Positions 37,636 through 46,879 of a DNA stretch of 64,000 nucleotides are shown here, piece by piece (positions within the stretch are counted from its first letter, which is position 1; each line of letters begins with the position of its first letter). The DNA comes from Pectobacterium versatile (lineage in GTDB: Bacteria; Pseudomonadota; Gammaproteobacteria; Enterobacterales; Enterobacteriaceae): assembly GCF_020166435.1 (NCBI RefSeq), contig NZ_JAINZP010000001.1, positions 186,001 through 250,000 of the forward strand, in the 5' to 3' direction. The notes beneath the pieces are model-generated. The model had not been told where the DNA came from, did no database searches, and saw only the letters and a list, made by a program, of their open reading frames with translations. A program made the position numbers and the translations under genes.

Positions 37636-38284
37636 ATTTATCGTCATTGAAGGATTGGAAGGTGCAGGGAAGACCACCGCACGCAATATCGTCGTGGAAA
37701 CGCTGCGCTCACATGGTGTGAAAGACGTTGTGTTCACACGAGAGCCCGGTGGCACGCCGCTGGCGGAGAAGCTGCGAGAACTCATCAAGCAGGGTATGGC
37801 CGATGAGAAGGTCACTGACAAAGCGGAAGTCCTGATGTTATACGCGGCCAGGGTTCAACTGGTGGATAATGTCATTAAACCTGCATTGGCGAATGGAAAC
37901 TGGGTCATCGGCGATCGGCACGATCTTTCTTCACAGGCTTATCAGGGCGGTGGACGCGGGATCGACCAGCAACTGCTGCGCTCACTGCGCGATACTGTGC
38001 TCGGTGATTTTCGTCCTGACCTGACGCTCTATCTTGATTTGCCGCCAGCCATTGGCTTACAACGCGCGCGTCAGAGAGGCGAGCTAGATCGGATTGAGCA
38101 GGAGTCGCTGGCTTTCTTTGATCGCACCCGTTCCCGCTATCAGGAACTGGCGGCGGAGGATGGCAGCATCCTGACGATCGATGCCTCACAGCCTATTGAT
38201 GCCGTTAGTGCGGATATTCAGGCGACGTTACAGCAATGGTTGCAGCAACAAGGGTTGCAGCCTGTTGCGCAGGGGCAGGGCTGA
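37625..38284 (+). CDS. tmk: Thymidylate kinase
   Basis: 219 residues. Phosphorylates dTMP to dTDP. P-loop GLEGAGKTT (10-18), [16 protein letters not shown] with the DR(Y/H) motif, and the LID region Arg-rich [12 protein letters not shown]. It overlaps mltG at its start and shares a TGATG stop/start overlap with holB. Confidence 0.96.
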   Translation: MNSKFIVIEGLEGAGKTTARNIVVETLRSHGVKDVVFTREPGGTPLAEKLRELIKQGMADEKVTDKAEVLMLYAARVQLVDNVIKPALANGNWVIGDRHDLSSQAYQGGGRGIDQQLLRSLRDTVLGDFRPDLTLYLDLPPAIGLQRARQRGELDRIEQESLAFFDRTRSRYQELAAEDGSILTIDASQPIDAVSADIQATLQQWLQQQGLQPVAQGQG

Positions 38285-39294
38285 TGGATTGGTATCCGTG
38301 GCTGAATGCATCCTATCGGCAGCTTATCGGCCAATACCAGGCGGGCAGGGGGCATCATGCGCTGTTGCTGCATGCGCTGTCGGGAATGGGCGATGAATCG
38401 CTGATTTATGCGCTGAGTCGCTGGCTGATCTGCCAGCGGCCTGATGGAATGAAAAGCTGCGGCCAGTGTCACTCTTGTAACCTGATGACCGCAGGAACGC
38501 ACCCAGATTGGCATGTGTTGAGCCCGGAGAAAGGAAAGCAAAGTCTGGGCGTCGATCCGGTGCGTGACGTCGTGGAAAAAGTGTATCAGCACTCCCGACA
38601 AGGCGGAGCAAAAGTGATCTGGCTGGCTTCTGCTGAGCAACTGACTGAAGCCGCTGCGAACGCACTGCTGAAAACGCTGGAAGAACCGCCGCAGAATACC
38701 TTCTTTTTATTTGGCTGCCGTGAACCAGCCCGGCTATTGGCTACGTTACGCAGCCGTTGCCTGTATCACTATCTGGATGTCCCGAGTGAGACGCAGAGCG
38801 TGCTGTGGCTGAATGCTCGCCATCGCCATGACAGCAAGGCATTGCGCACGGCATTAAGATTACAATCGGGCGCGCCGCTAGCCGCCGAGGCATTATTGCA
38901 GCCAGAGCGTTGGAAGCAACGTAGCGCGCTGTGTCAGGCGTTCTCTGCCGCTCTGACTTCGCGAGATCAGCTTTCGTTGATACCACAGCTAAATCATGAC
39001 GATGCGGATGTTCGTATTCACTGGTTGGCCGCGCTACTGCTGGATGCCATGAAATGGCAGCAGGGGGCAAGTGAGCATTGGGTGAATCAGGATCAGATCG
39101 AATTGGTTGAGCGTCTGGCGGGTGAACCTTCCGCACATTTGCAGTATGAACTGCAACAGTGGCTGGCTTGTCGGCAAAAATTGCTGACCGTCACGGGGGT
39201 AAATCGTGAACTGCTGCTGACGGAACGTCTGCTTGATGGAGAGCGCACGCTTGCTTCATCGGTTAAGCGCGACAGCCACCCTTTTTCTGTTTAA
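38284..39294 (+). CDS. holB: DNA polymerase III delta' subunit
   Basis: 336-residue clamp-loader subunit of the AAA+ fold, catalytically inactive as usual for delta'. Zinc-binding Cys cluster CGQCHSCNLM, the SRC-type motif LRSRCLYHYL carrying the Arg finger for ATP hydrolysis by the neighbouring subunit, and EQLTEAAANALLKTLEEPP typical of the family. The ATG at 38284 overlaps the tmk stop; the longer upstream frame is rejected on homology (MDWYPWL). Confidence 0.95.
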   Translation: MDWYPWLNASYRQLIGQYQAGRGHHALLLHALSGMGDESLIYALSRWLICQRPDGMKSCGQCHSCNLMTAGTHPDWHVLSPEKGKQSLGVDPVRDVVEKVYQHSRQGGAKVIWLASAEQLTEAAANALLKTLEEPPQNTFFLFGCREPARLLATLRSRCLYHYLDVPSETQSVLWLNARHRHDSKALRTALRLQSGAPLAAEALLQPERWKQRSALCQAFSAALTSRDQLSLIPQLNHDDADVRIHWLAALLLDAMKWQQGASEHWVNQDQIELVERLAGEPSAHLQYELQQWLACRQKLLTVTGVNRELLLTERLLDGERTLASSVKRDSHPFSV

Positions 39295-39313
39295 TTACTA
39301 TCGAGTAAATATC

Positions 39314-40111
39314 ATGTTGTTAGTGGATTCCCACTGTCATCTTGACGGTTTGGATTATGAGTCATTGCATAAAGATGTCTCCGACGTGCTGGAGAAAGCG
39401 AAACGTCGCGATGTCGGCTTCCTTCTGGCGGTGGCGACAACGCTGCCTGGCTATCGTGCCATGGTGGAGTTAATCGGCGAGCGCGATAACGTGGCTTTTT
39501 CCTGCGGCGTTCATCCGCTCAATCAGGAAGCCCCTTATGATTATGCCGAGCTGCGTGAGCTAGCCAGCGCCAGCCGTGTGGTGGCGATGGGGGAGACGGG
39601 TCTGGACTATTTCTATCAGCAGGAGACGAAAGCCCAGCAGCAAGAATCGTTTCGCGAACACATTCGTATTGGCAATGACCTGAACAAGCCGGTCATCGTG
39701 CATACGCGTGCTGCCCGTGAAGATACGTTGGCAATTCTGCGTGACGAGCAGGCGGAGAAATGTAGCGGTGTTCTGCACTGCTTTACGGAAGATTTGATCA
39801 CGGCAAAAGCGCTGCTGGACATGGGGTTCTATATCTCATTTTCTGGGATTGTCACGTTCCGTAATGCAGAAGAATTGCGTGACGTCGCGCGCTACGTGCC
39901 ACTGGATCGGATGCTGATTGAGACGGATTCCCCTTGGCTCGCGCCGGTTCCGTTCCGGGGTCAGGAAAACCAGCCCGCGTACGTACGCGATGTAGCAGAA
40001 TATCTCGCTGTACTGAAAGGCACATCGCTGGAAACCCTCGCTGCCGCCACGACAGAAAACTTCTCCCGCCTGTTTCACATCGATCAGGCTCGGTTGACCG
40101 CCGCGCAATAG
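39314..40111 (+). CDS. ycfH: TatD-family metal-dependent hydrolase YcfH
   Basis: 265-residue TIM-barrel TatD-like nuclease. Metal ligands: H-x-H in DSHCHLDG, Glu in GETGLDYF, His in VIVHTRAA and LHCFTED, and Asp in IETDSPWLAP. TatD proteins have 3'-5' exonuclease or D-aminoacyl-tRNA-like deacylase roles; the role of YcfH is unclear. The frame opens inside holB, but MLLVDSHCHLDG at 39314 is the conserved start. A weak hairpin with eight Ts follows. Confidence 0.94.
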   Translation: MLLVDSHCHLDGLDYESLHKDVSDVLEKAKRRDVGFLLAVATTLPGYRAMVELIGERDNVAFSCGVHPLNQEAPYDYAELRELASASRVVAMGETGLDYFYQQETKAQQQESFREHIRIGNDLNKPVIVHTRAAREDTLAILRDEQAEKCSGVLHCFTEDLITAKALLDMGFYISFSGIVTFRNAEELRDVARYVPLDRMLIETDSPWLAPVPFRGQENQPAYVRDVAEYLAVLKGTSLETLAAATTENFSRLFHIDQARLTAAQ

Positions 40112-40138
40112 TGGCTGAAAATAGCCGAGTTTTTTTTA
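40112..40138 (+). terminator. Probable terminator after ycfH
   Basis: Short GGCT/AGCC hairpin then GAG and a run of eight Ts, right after the stop. Confidence 0.5.
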
Positions 40139-40264
40139 TCCGTGTAATTAATAGCGCTTCATAATCCCCTTGATTAGGTTTTTCCTCTTCAGGGGGACGT
40201 GTTTTTTAGCGATATATCACAGAAAAGTGCAATATCTGTTCGATCTCAGCCTGTTGGCTTGTGG

Positions 40265-40286
40265 AAACGTGATAGCAATCAAACAT
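40265..40286 (+). promoter_or_regulatory. CRP site of ptsG
   Basis: CGTGA-TAGCAA-TCAAA matches the CRP consensus TGTGA-N6-TCACA at 8 of 10 core positions, and its surroundings resemble the E. coli ptsG CRP site as I remember it. It lies just upstream of the Mlc-like operator. Confidence 0.7.
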
Positions 40287-40298
40287 TGTGGACGCTAT

Positions 40299-40323
40299 TT
40301 ATTTTACTCTGCGTAAAAATTAA
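40299..40323 (+). promoter_or_regulatory. Mlc operator at the ptsG promoter
   Basis: The element starts TTATTTTACTCTGCGTAA and continues to 40323; it closely matches the E. coli ptsG Mlc operator (TTATTTTACTCTGTGTAA...). Mlc represses ptsG in the absence of glucose transport. Confidence 0.75.
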
Positions 40324-40403
40324 AGGGGGCTAAGACACCCCAACTCGCAAAGGCCATCCTCCCCGCCTTTGCTTATATGAAGTATCAGAAGTAAAAGCAC
40401 TAT

Positions 40404-40420
40404 TACTCAGGAGCACACTC
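40404..40420 (+). promoter_or_regulatory. Likely SgrS small-RNA target over the ptsG ribosome-binding site
   Basis: ACTCAGGAGCACACTC includes the Shine-Dalgarno (AGGAG) and is nearly identical to the E. coli ptsG segment that pairs with SgrS under glucose-phosphate stress. The sgrS gene is not in this window, so regulation is inferred. Confidence 0.55.
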
Positions 40421-40424
40421 AATT

Positions 40425-41858
40425 ATGTTCAAGAATGCATTCGCAAACCTGCAAAAAGTAGGTAAGTCGCTAATGCTGCCCGTATCCGTACTCCCTATCG
40501 CAGGTATCCTGCTGGGTGTCGGTTCGGCCAATTTTAGCTGGTTGCCTGAAATTGTCTCCAGCGTCATGGCACAGGCCGGTGACTCGGTGTTTGCCAACAT
40601 GCCGTTGATTTTTGCTATTGGTGTTGCCCTGGGCTTCACTAATAACGACGGTGTTTCCGCACTGGCGGCGGTGGTGGCTTATGGCATCATGGTTAAAACC
40701 ATGGCTGCGATTGCGCCGCTGGTTCTTAATCTACCGGCTGCCGAGATCACGGCGAAGCATCTGGCAGATACCGGTGTTCTAGGCGGGATCATTGCCGGTG
40801 CGATTGCCGCGTATATGTTTAACCGTTTCTACCGCATTCAGCTGCCTGAGTATCTGGGCTTCTTTGCCGGTAAACGTTTTGTGCCGATTATTTCCGGCCT
40901 GACGGCAATTATTGTCGGTACGCTGCTGTCCTTCATCTGGCCACCGGTTGGTAGCGCGATCCAGGTATTCTCTCACTGGGCAGCGAATGAGAACCCGATG
41001 CTGGCATTCGGTATCTATGGGGTCGTTGAACGTTCTCTGGTACCGTTTGGTCTGCACCATATTTGGAACGTACCTTTCCAAATGCAGGTTGGTGAGTTCA
41101 CCAATGCGGCGGGTCAGGTTTTCCACGGCGATATCCCTCGTTACATTGCAGGTGACCCGACTGCGGGTAAACTGTCCGGCGGTTTCCTGTTTAAAATGTA
41201 CGGTTTGCCAGCTGCGGCTATTGCTATCTGGCATTCAGCTAAGCCAGAAAACCGTGCGAAAGTGGGCGGCATCATGATCTCTGCGGCGCTGACCTCGTTC
41301 CTGACGGGTATCACTGAGCCAATTGAGTTCTCCTTCATGTTTGTCGCGCCGATCCTGTATGTGATCCATGCGATTCTGGCGGGTCTGGCGTTCCCAATCT
41401 GTATCCTGTTGGGTATGCGTGATGGTACAAGCTTCTCCCACGGTCTGATCGACTTCGTGGTACTGAGCGGTAACGGTAGCAACCTGTGGCTGTTCCCGAT
41501 TGTGGGTCTGTGCTATGCGCTGATTTACTACACCATCTTCCGCGTTCTGATTACTAAACTGAATCTGAAAACGCCGGGTCGTGAAGATAGCGCGTCTGAG
41601 CAAACCTCACAGGACAGCACTGAAATGGCTGCCGCACTGGTTAGCGCGTTTGGTGGTAAAGAAAACATCACTAACCTGGACGCATGCATCACCCGTCTGC
41701 GCGTTAGCGTAGGCGATGTGGCTAAAGTTGATCAGGCTGGCCTGAAAAAACTGGGTGCAGCAGGTGTGGTTGTGGCAGGTTCCGGTGTTCAGGCAATTTT
41801 CGGTACCAAATCCGACAATCTGAAAACCGATATGGACGATTACATCCGTACCCACTGA
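40425..41858 (+). CDS. ptsG: PTS glucose-specific EIICB component
   Basis: 477-residue glucose transporter of the phosphotransferase system. An N-terminal EIIC domain of about ten membrane segments with the [12 protein letters not shown] substrate motif is followed by a linker and a cytoplasmic EIIB domain with the phosphorylated Cys in [13 protein letters not shown] (about 421). EIIB receives phosphate from EIIA-Glc and passes it to glucose during uptake; the unphosphorylated protein recruits Mlc. CRP, Mlc and SgrS sites lie upstream. A strong terminator follows. Confidence 0.97.
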   Translation: MFKNAFANLQKVGKSLMLPVSVLPIAGILLGVGSANFSWLPEIVSSVMAQAGDSVFANMPLIFAIGVALGFTNNDGVSALAAVVAYGIMVKTMAAIAPLVLNLPAAEITAKHLADTGVLGGIIAGAIAAYMFNRFYRIQLPEYLGFFAGKRFVPIISGLTAIIVGTLLSFIWPPVGSAIQVFSHWAANENPMLAFGIYGVVERSLVPFGLHHIWNVPFQMQVGEFTNAAGQVFHGDIPRYIAGDPTAGKLSGGFLFKMYGLPAAAIAIWHSAKPENRAKVGGIMISAALTSFLTGITEPIEFSFMFVAPILYVIHAILAGLAFPICILLGMRDGTSFSHGLIDFVVLSGNGSNLWLFPIVGLCYALIYYTIFRVLITKLNLKTPGREDSASEQTSQDSTEMAAALVSAFGGKENITNLDACITRLRVSVGDVAKVDQAGLKKLGAAGVVVAGSGVQAIFGTKSDNLKTDMDDYIRTH

Positions 41859-41878
41859 TGTGTTGTTGGGGAGTGGTA

Positions 41879-41903
41879 AAAAGGGGCGAAAGCCCCTTTT
41901 TTT
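41879..41903 (+). terminator. Terminator after ptsG
   Basis: AAGGGGC-GAAA-GCCCCTT stem with a GAAA tetraloop and a run of Ts. Confidence 0.92.
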
Positions 41904-41918
41904 ATGGTCAGCGCGACC

Positions 41919-42716
41919 TCATTCCTTTCCCTGAGATTGCCGTGCGTAAACCACCAGACGCAGATGGCGATCTTCATCGATGATCAGCGACGTATGCTCG
42001 AAGGCTTCAGCCTTGCCGTCGATCATCAGTTGCCGCACGCCGCTGCACGGAGCCTGTACCTCATGCTGTCGCCACCACGTTTTGAAGTCCGGTGACACCT
42101 GCTCCAACTCCTCCACCAGTTCATGAATATCCGCTTCCTGCGTCGCGCGTGCGAAATCGCGGCGAAAACTCGACAGCATCTGTGGAGCCTGTTGCTCCCA
42201 GCCGATGAATCGCTCATGCAGCAACGGATCGGTGAACAGCAGCCAAAGCAGATTACGTCTTTCTGGAGGATGTGCATCGAAGCCGAAAAGCTGGTTTGCT
42301 GGTTCATTGAAGGCCAGCACGTCCCAGCGCAGGTTGAGTACATAGGCAGGATGCGGAGCCAGATCGTGCATCAGACGCCGTACCAGCGGTGGCACCACGC
42401 ACCACGTCTTACCCGGTTCGGCAGGTGGTCGCTCATGCGCCAGCAGGAACAGGTGGCGGCGTTCAGCGGCATCGAGTTTGAGCACCCGTGCCAGACTGTC
42501 CAGAAATGCCGCCGACACGCCGATATCACGTCCCTGTTCGAGCCAGGTGTACCACGTCAGACCCACGCCAGCCAACGCAGCCACTTCTTCACGTCGCAAT
42601 CCCGGCGTGCGCCGTCTCCCTCCGCTGGGCAAGCCCACGTCGGCGGGGGATACCCGTTCACGCCGCGCGCGCAAAAAGGCGGCCAGATCGTGGCGAGTTC
42701 TTTCCAATGTTCGCAT
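41919..42716 (-). CDS. XRE/HTH regulator with MmyB-like ligand-binding domain
   Basis: 265 residues. An N-terminal helix-turn-helix (RTPGLRREEVAALAGVGLTW followed by YTWLEQG, about 36-63) is followed by a C-terminal MmyB_LBD domain (AYVLNLRWDVLAFNEPANQL, RNLLWLLF), a PAS-like fold thought to bind small hydrophobic ligands. This architecture is common next to drug or metabolite transporters and oxidoreductases. It is divergent from the MFS gene at 42841 across a 124-nt gap containing an imperfect inverted repeat; it probably represses that gene. Confidence 0.88.
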   Translation of the reverse strand: MRTLERTRHDLAAFLRARRERVSPADVGLPSGGRRRTPGLRREEVAALAGVGLTWYTWLEQGRDIGVSAAFLDSLARVLKLDAAERRHLFLLAHERPPAEPGKTWCVVPPLVRRLMHDLAPHPAYVLNLRWDVLAFNEPANQLFGFDAHPPERRNLLWLLFTDPLLHERFIGWEQQAPQMLSSFRRDFARATQEADIHELVEELEQVSPDFKTWWRQHEVQAPCSGVRQLMIDGKAEAFEHTSLIIDEDRHLRLVVYARQSQGKE

Positions 42717-42720
42717 CGTT

Positions 42721-42757
42721 TTACCACATTGCTTTTAGTAATAGCATAAGTGGTTAA
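42721..42757. promoter_or_regulatory. Candidate operator between XRE regulator and MFS pump
   Basis: Imperfect inverted repeat: TTACCACATTGCT (42721-42733) and AGCATAAGTGGTTAA (42743-42757) share ACCAC/GTGGT and GCT/AGC arms around a 9-nt spacer. It overlaps where both promoters should lie. Confidence 0.4.
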
Positions 42758-42840
42758 ATTGTAATTGTTTAAAAAGGATTTGAGAATGGCGGCGTCATCA
42801 CTTTCGATACGCAAACTCTCGATATGCAAGGATACATAAG

Positions 42841-44295
42841 ATGAACTCAAATTATCGCGCGTCGGCACTGCCTACGCCGGCTGTCAATAGTCCGCCGTGG
42901 CTCGGCCTCTCTGTGCTGTTGATGGCCGGTTTTGTCACCATCTTCGATCTGTTCGTGGTCAATGTCGCTATTCCCAACATGCAGGCCGATCTGGGCGCTA
43001 GCTTCGCGCAGATCGGCTTTATCGTTGCGGGTTACGAACTGGCCTTCGGCGTATTACTGATTACGGGCGGTCGACTGGGGGATGTATTTGGCCGACGTCG
43101 CCTGTTTGTGGTGGGCATGGCCGGATTTACGCTTGCCTCTGCGCTGTGTGGCTTAGCACCCAGCGCGGGGTTTCTGATTGGTGCGCGTATCTTGCAGGGG
43201 CTTGCGGCCGCTTTACTGTTTCCACAGGTTTATGCCTCTATCCGCGTCAATTTCGACGGTGACGATAGCCGCCGTGCCTTCGGTTTGCTGGGTATGACGC
43301 TGGGGCTCGCCGCTATCGCGGGTCAGGTACTGGGGGGATGGCTGGTGCATGCCAATCTGTTCGGGCTGGGCTGGCGGAGTATTTTTCTTATCAATGTTCC
43401 CATTGGCCTGCTGGCTATCGCATCTGCGCGATTTATTCCTGAGTCCCGCACACCGCAGCGCCCTTCGCTAGATTGGGCGGGTGTGGCGTTGGTCAGCGTT
43501 GGGCTGACGCTGCTCTTGGTGCCGCTGATCGAAGGCCCGGGGCAAGGCTGGCCCGCATGGAGCCTGTGGATGTTGGCGACAGCCACTCTCTTGTTGACGG
43601 TTTTTCATCGCCAGCAGGAACGGCGACAGCTGGCGGGGAATCTTCCACTGGTGGATATGCGCCTGCTCGCACAGCGCCGCTTCCTACTGGGCGTGTTGCT
43701 GGTGTTGTTAGTGTATTCCACATCCAGCTCATTTTTCCTGTGTTTTGCTCTACTGGTGCAAACAGGGCTGGGGCTTGATCCTTTCCTCGCGGGCAGTATT
43801 TTCGCGCCGTGCAGTGTGGGCTTCGTTCTGGCATCGCTGGCTGCACCACGTCTGGTTGCTCGTTGGGGCACGCCTGCCATCGTCGCGGGGGCGTTGGTTT
43901 ACGCTGTCTCGATCGGCCTGTTGATTATGCAGGTGCAGATAGCAGGGGTGGATCTGGTGGCCGTTCGGCTGATCCCTGTGCTGGTGGTGGTCGGGGCGGG
44001 TCAAGGCTTCATCATGACGCCGCTGTTGAATCTGGTACTGGGCTTGGTTGATGAGGTTCAGGCTGGTATGGCATCAGGCGTGATCTCGACGGTTCAGCAG
44101 GTTGGGGCTGCGCTGGGTGTGGCTGTGGTGGGTATCCTGTTTGGTGCTGTGCTGGCTACAGGCGATGGTGCGGTGGCACAAGCGAGCCAATACGTTGCGG
44201 CCTTTGTGGCGGGAATGCTCTACAACCTGATCGCGGCTCTGCTGGTCTGCATCCTGTTGCTGATGCTGGTAAGAACGCAACGGTCATTCCGTTGA
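42841..44295 (+). CDS. MFS drug transporter, DHA2 (14-TM) family
   Basis: 484-residue inner-membrane proton antiporter of the EmrB/QacA type with 14 predicted TMs. Motif A GGRLGDVFGRRRLFVVG lies between TM2 and TM3; motif C-like GxLGG (GLAAIAGQVLGGWL) marks an exporter. Substrates of such pumps are hydrophobic toxic compounds; the specific one is unknown. Divergent from the MmyB-like regulator. No membrane-fusion (EmrA) gene is adjacent. G+C content is higher than in neighbouring genes. Confidence 0.9.
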   Translation: MNSNYRASALPTPAVNSPPWLGLSVLLMAGFVTIFDLFVVNVAIPNMQADLGASFAQIGFIVAGYELAFGVLLITGGRLGDVFGRRRLFVVGMAGFTLASALCGLAPSAGFLIGARILQGLAAALLFPQVYASIRVNFDGDDSRRAFGLLGMTLGLAAIAGQVLGGWLVHANLFGLGWRSIFLINVPIGLLAIASARFIPESRTPQRPSLDWAGVALVSVGLTLLLVPLIEGPGQGWPAWSLWMLATATLLLTVFHRQQERRQLAGNLPLVDMRLLAQRRFLLGVLLVLLVYSTSSSFFLCFALLVQTGLGLDPFLAGSIFAPCSVGFVLASLAAPRLVARWGTPAIVAGALVYAVSIGLLIMQVQIAGVDLVAVRLIPVLVVVGAGQGFIMTPLLNLVLGLVDEVQAGMASGVISTVQQVGAALGVAVVGILFGAVLATGDGAVAQASQYVAAFVAGMLYNLIAALLVCILLLMLVRTQRSFR

Positions 44296-44523
44296 TAGGA
44301 CGGCGCGTGCACAAATTTTCGATGGACGGTGCGAAATCCTTACCGCAGCGGCGATAGCGTCACTGTTTTCGGGAGAAGGCAGGCGTATTTCTGGTTTTTA
44401 CTGGGAGTCGTATTTTGACCACCCGCACCAGAAATAGACGAAGAAGGTTGAAAGAAATGGAATATGTCACTCATACTGCCTACATGACGTCGTTCAACGC
44501 CAGCTTTAACAAGGAAATCAATC

Positions 44524-44874
44524 ATGGCTGAAGAAACCATCTTTAGTAAAATTATCCGCCGGGAAATTCCTGCCGATATCGTGTATCAGGATGAACTGGT
44601 CACCGCCTTTCGTGACATCGCGCCTCGCACACCAACCCATATCCTGATTATCCCGAACGTACTGATCCCTACTGTTAACGACACGGCCCCCGAGCATGAA
44701 GCAGCGCTGGGGCGTATGGTGACGGTCGCGGGTAAAATTGCGCAGCAGGAAGGGATTGCAGAAGATGGCTATCGCCTGATCATTAACTGCAACCGACACG
44801 GCGGGCAGGAGGTTTATCACATCCACATGCATCTGCTGGGTGGCCGCGCATTAGGGCCTTTGCTGGCGAACTAG
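44524..44874 (+). CDS. hinT: HIT-family purine nucleoside phosphoramidase
   Basis: 116 residues. HinT hydrolyses adenosine phosphoramidates and aminoacyl-adenylates. The histidine triad is H99-x-H101-x-H103 ([10 protein letters not shown]), with H101 the nucleophile; the N-terminal [19 protein letters not shown] is typical. It opens the hinT-ycfL-lpoB-thiK-nagZ-ycfP cluster, the same order as in E. coli. Confidence 0.96.
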   Translation: MAEETIFSKIIRREIPADIVYQDELVTAFRDIAPRTPTHILIIPNVLIPTVNDTAPEHEAALGRMVTVAGKIAQQEGIAEDGYRLIINCNRHGGQEVYHIHMHLLGGRALGPLLAN

Positions 44875-44958
44875 ATCTTACAGAACTAGATCTTATAGAA
44901 CCTGGTTCGATAGTCATGGGTAGACTGTCGTGCGAGAAAATCATTATGCGAGAACATC

Positions 44959-45339
44959 ATGCGTAACCCGATGCTTTTTCTGTCCGCGTGTTTGATGGCT
45001 GGGTTGCTGGCGGGTTGTAGTGCGCCAAAAGTGCTGACCATCAATGAGCGGCAAACGCTGGTATTAGATGCACCTGTGCTATCGGCCGGGATTACCGCGG
45101 GGAATCCGTCGCTGGATTCAGAAAATGGCCGGCTGCGTGCGTCTTCCGCCGTCAGCAACGACGCCTCACAGGCGGTGACCGTGCATTACCGTTTCTATTG
45201 GTATGACGAAAACGGGCTGGATGTGCTGCCTTTTGAAGAGGTGCAGTCCATTGAAATCCCGCCACAGACGGAAATGACGGTTTTTTCAACGCGCAGCAGT
45301 CCTAATGCGCGTCAGGTCCGTCTTCATCTGTTTTTGTAA
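44959..45339 (+). CDS. ycfL: YcfL lipoprotein (DUF1425)
   Basis: 126-residue predicted outer-membrane lipoprotein. Lipobox LLAGC (lipidated Cys at residue 20) followed by Ser, consistent with Lol-dependent outer-membrane sorting. The DUF1425 body has VHYRFYWYDENGLDV typical of the family. Function unknown, but the conserved position before lpoB suggests a cell-envelope role. LpoB starts 21 nt after its stop. Confidence 0.9.
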   Translation: MRNPMLFLSACLMAGLLAGCSAPKVLTINERQTLVLDAPVLSAGITAGNPSLDSENGRLRASSAVSNDASQAVTVHYRFYWYDENGLDVLPFEEVQSIEIPPQTEMTVFSTRSSPNARQVRLHLFL

Positions 45340-45360
45340 TGCTGTGCAGAGAGAGAAAAT

Positions 45361-45942
45361 ATGAAAAAGTATCTAGGGGTGATACTGGCGGCATTGGTCC
45401 TGACAGGCTGCCCCAGTCGTCCGCCGGAACCGACCGAACCACCTGCGACGATTGAGCCCGTTGAGCCTCAAGTGCCGACCACGCCAACGCCGCCGCCGGG
45501 GGAATCCGTACCACAACCGCCAAAAATCCAGACGTTGAACTGGGAAGCCAGCATTAATCCGCTGGTGGCGCAAATGCTGAAAGCCGATGGCGTCACGCCG
45601 GGCAGCATCCTGCTGGTGGATAGTGTGAAAAATAACACCAATGGCTCACTGCCGATCGCGAAAGCGACGGGCGCGTTGTACAGCGCGTTATCTTCCGGTA
45701 AGGCGTTTACGCTGGTGCCGCGTGAGCAACTTGCCGCTGCAAAACAAACGTTGGGTCTGTCAGTTGATGACAGCTTAGGATCGCGCAGCAAGGCGATTGG
45801 TCTGGCGCGCTATGTCAGCGCGCAGTATGTGCTGTACAGCGATGTCAGTGGTGATGTGAAATCGCCGCAGCTCGACATGCAACTGATGCTGGTGCAGACC
45901 GGTGAAATTGTGTGGTCAGGCAATGGCGCCGTTCAGCATTAA
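45361..45942 (+). CDS. lpoB: Penicillin-binding protein activator LpoB
   Basis: 193-residue outer-membrane lipoprotein that reaches through the periplasm to activate PBP1B. Lipobox LTGC with Cys17; then a Pro-rich disordered tether (about 18-65, many PP and PxP), then the folded C-terminal domain (WEASINPLVAQML ... GEIVWSGNGAVQ). Its last 20 nt overlap thiK. Confidence 0.95.
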   Translation: MKKYLGVILAALVLTGCPSRPPEPTEPPATIEPVEPQVPTTPTPPPGESVPQPPKIQTLNWEASINPLVAQMLKADGVTPGSILLVDSVKNNTNGSLPIAKATGALYSALSSGKAFTLVPREQLAAAKQTLGLSVDDSLGSRSKAIGLARYVSAQYVLYSDVSGDVKSPQLDMQLMLVQTGEIVWSGNGAVQH

Positions 45943-46807
45943 GCAGGCAGGCATCCACCAGCAGCTGATTGCGACGATCCAGAAATATTTCCCGGCCGTG
46001 GAGATGGCGGATATTCGCTTTGAGCTGGTTGGTGGCTTGAGTAGTAAAAGTTGGCGTATCCGTGGCCCGGGTATCGAATGGCTTGCGCGTCGGCAATCGC
46101 CAACCGAGCGGAAAATGGGCGTCGATCGCCAGCGCGAGTTCGCTCTGCTGCGGCAGATGTCGGCGATAGGTCTCGCGCCACGGCCGCTGTTGTGGCGTGA
46201 TGGCTGGCTCATTGTCGAATGGGTGCCGGGGCGCATTGCCACCTCTGATGAGTTCCTGATGATGCTGGCTAATGGCGAAGTGGCGCGAATGTTGTCTCAG
46301 CTTCATCGCCAGCCGCGTAGCGGCCATCCTCTCGATCTCAAAACGCTATTTGCTCAACACTGGCAGTTGATGGATCCGCGCCGCCGTTCGCCCGCGTTGT
46401 TGCGTGCCCATCATTATTTTCAGCGTGCGGCGCTACCCACGCCTTTGGCGCTGGCTCCTCTCCATCTTGATGTGCATGCTGAAAACCTGCTGATTACTCC
46501 ACAAGGAACGATGCTGATTGACTGGGAATATGCCTCAGATGGCGATATTGCCTTTGAACTGGCGTTTATTGTGCGAGCCAGCCAGATGGAAAGCCTGGCG
46601 CAAACGCATTTTCTACAGAGCTACCAGCGACATCAGCGAGGGTTTTCCGTGGGCCGCCTCCAGCAACAGATGATGCAGTGGTTCCCATGGGTCGATTATC
46701 TGGTATTGATGTGGTTTGAGGTTCGCTGGCAGCAAACGAAGAACCCCGAATTTTTAGCGGACATTCCCGCGCTATATCATCGGTTACAGTTGGGCTACAG
46801 GCTATAG
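45923..46807 (+). CDS. thiK: Thiamine kinase
   Basis: 294 residues of the APH/choline-kinase-like fold; phosphorylates thiamine in salvage. Kinase motifs: HLDVHAENLLIT (catalytic loop with Asp and Asn) and LIDWEYASDGDIAFEL (DFG-equivalent). Less conserved than its neighbours compared with E. coli, as usual for ThiK. I chose the ATG at 45923, which overlaps lpoB by 20 nt; an earlier in-frame ATG at 45902 would overlap by 41 nt. Confidence 0.88.
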   Translation: MAPFSIKQAGIHQQLIATIQKYFPAVEMADIRFELVGGLSSKSWRIRGPGIEWLARRQSPTERKMGVDRQREFALLRQMSAIGLAPRPLLWRDGWLIVEWVPGRIATSDEFLMMLANGEVARMLSQLHRQPRSGHPLDLKTLFAQHWQLMDPRRRSPALLRAHHYFQRAALPTPLALAPLHLDVHAENLLITPQGTMLIDWEYASDGDIAFELAFIVRASQMESLAQTHFLQSYQRHQRGFSVGRLQQQMMQWFPWVDYLVLMWFEVRWQQTKNPEFLADIPALYHRLQLGYRL

Positions 46808-46879
46808 CCAGGCTGACGGTGTGGCTTTTGTGGTAAAGATCATTTCATTAAGCAGTACACTCTAAAGAATGAGGTTTTT

